Below are positions 63,311-64,000 of a DNA stretch of 64,000 bases, one piece after another (within the stretch, counting starts at the first letter, position 1; every line of letters starts with the position of its first letter). The notes below the pieces were generated by a model. It saw only the letters and a program-made list of their open reading frames with translations. It searched no databases and had not been told where the DNA came from. A program made the position numbers and the translations under genes. The stretch is from Xestospongia bergquistia (taxonomy: Eukaryota > Porifera > Demospongiae > Haplosclerida > Petrosiidae), in contig OZ014416.1 of NCBI GenBank assembly GCA_963965975.1, positions 7,192,001 through 7,256,000 of the forward strand. The letters run 5' to 3'.

Positions 63311-64000
63311 TATACATAAATGTTGTCAACAAATACACTAGTAAGTATACTAGTTACCTTAATACAAGTATGTACATATTATGCGCATATATGCATGTAT
63401 ACATGTAATGATAGTTCATTTGAGCTATTAAAAAATGAATGATTTGTGGCCAATGCTTTGTATTCAAAGATTGTCTCTTTTCTAGATAAGTCAGTTCCAC
63501 TACATGTATAGGACTAAGTTCATAATTATAGAAAAGTCAAAAGAGAGAAGAATGTGAACCTCCTACACAAATAATTTAAATCCTCCCTCATTGGTTATTG
63601 TAACTGATGAATTTACATCTAGTTTTATATTGGAGATATCTATGCTATAGGCTTAAGTGTATTTTCTCTCTGTTGCTATTTTTATGTACTAAAAGCCTTT
63701 GTACTATCTTAGACTGTTGTTATTCATAGCCTACATGTTGTTATTACGAGATATATAAGGCAAGAATAAAGTGAATCTGAATAACAAACTATAGTTTAGT
63801 AAGTCATCACTCTTCTTGCTTAAGCTTTTTGTCTAAAAATAGTAACATGACTACATGGGAAGATCTAACATTTTAATCATTTACATAGGAGCTATACTCT
63901 AATTAACTTTATTATATTGATAGTTAGATACATAATGTATATTCTGTAATTATTATACATAATTATTGTCTATTAATTCCACAGATACATACCTCAATAT
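63311..64000. other. 3' flank of gene B
   Basis: Contains the best poly(A) signal for gene B, AATAAA at 63765-63770, 455 bases after the stop. No further exon was found before the window end. Confidence 0.45.
63765..63770 (+). terminator. Candidate poly(A) signal of gene B
   Basis: Canonical AATAAA (aagaataaagtgaatc), preceded by a compact 3' UTR-length stretch. Chosen because it is the first clear hexamer downstream of the stop. Confidence 0.4.

Overview
The window looks like nuclear DNA of an early-branching metazoan, most likely a demosponge of the Amphimedon type (inference). It is very AT-rich. Genes are cut into many small exons with clean GTAAGT/AG borders and short introns. The products are ankyrin-, Roc/COR-, Death-, CARD- and ZU5-type signalling proteins. 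Nothing looks bacterial.

Two long paralogous plus-strand genes dominate, their start codons 32,983 bases apart. Gene A (5278-22400) assembles into 24 coding exons and 1367 codons. Gene B (38261-63310) assembles into 30 coding exons and 1977 codons. All junctions were checked by hand for phase, and both models stay open to the end. Both begin with the same 13 codons, then run through one-repeat-per-exon ankyrin units, one giant exon (about 690 codons) with an ankyrin repeat, a Roc-type GTPase and a COR-like region, a Death domain, short phase-1 linker exons and a CARD-like exon. Gene A ends inside the CARD-like exon at an in-frame stop. Gene B continues through a coiled coil, a ZU5-like domain with a glycine zipper, a UPA-like region and a second Death domain. 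Gene B therefore joins a DAPK1-like front half (ANK-Roc-COR-Death, no kinase) to a PIDD/UNC5-like tail (ZU5-UPA-Death).

Region by region: 1-5277 is repeat-rich sequence upstream of gene A. 5278-22400 is gene A, with a decayed ankyrin exon, a micro-inversion next to a lost exon, a hAT transposon in the linker, and thrice-repeated micro-exon pairs. 22500-29310 is found only once; it carries minus-strand exons of a CDK4/6-like kinase that lacks its catalytic core, the first two coding exons of a geranylgeranyl-diphosphate-synthase-like gene, a duplicated and decayed kinase exon, and a MITE. 29311-34885 is a tandem pair of about 2.8 kb units matching the sequence upstream of gene A. 34886-38260 is the upstream region of gene B, with copy-specific insertions. 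38261-63310 is gene B, followed by its 3' flank.

How the parts could work together (inference): the ankyrin array would sense, the Roc-COR GTPase would switch, and the Death/CARD/ZU5 parts would recruit partners or be processed. The paralogues differ mostly in ankyrin number and tail, as expected of a locus diversifying by exon gain, loss and reshuffling.
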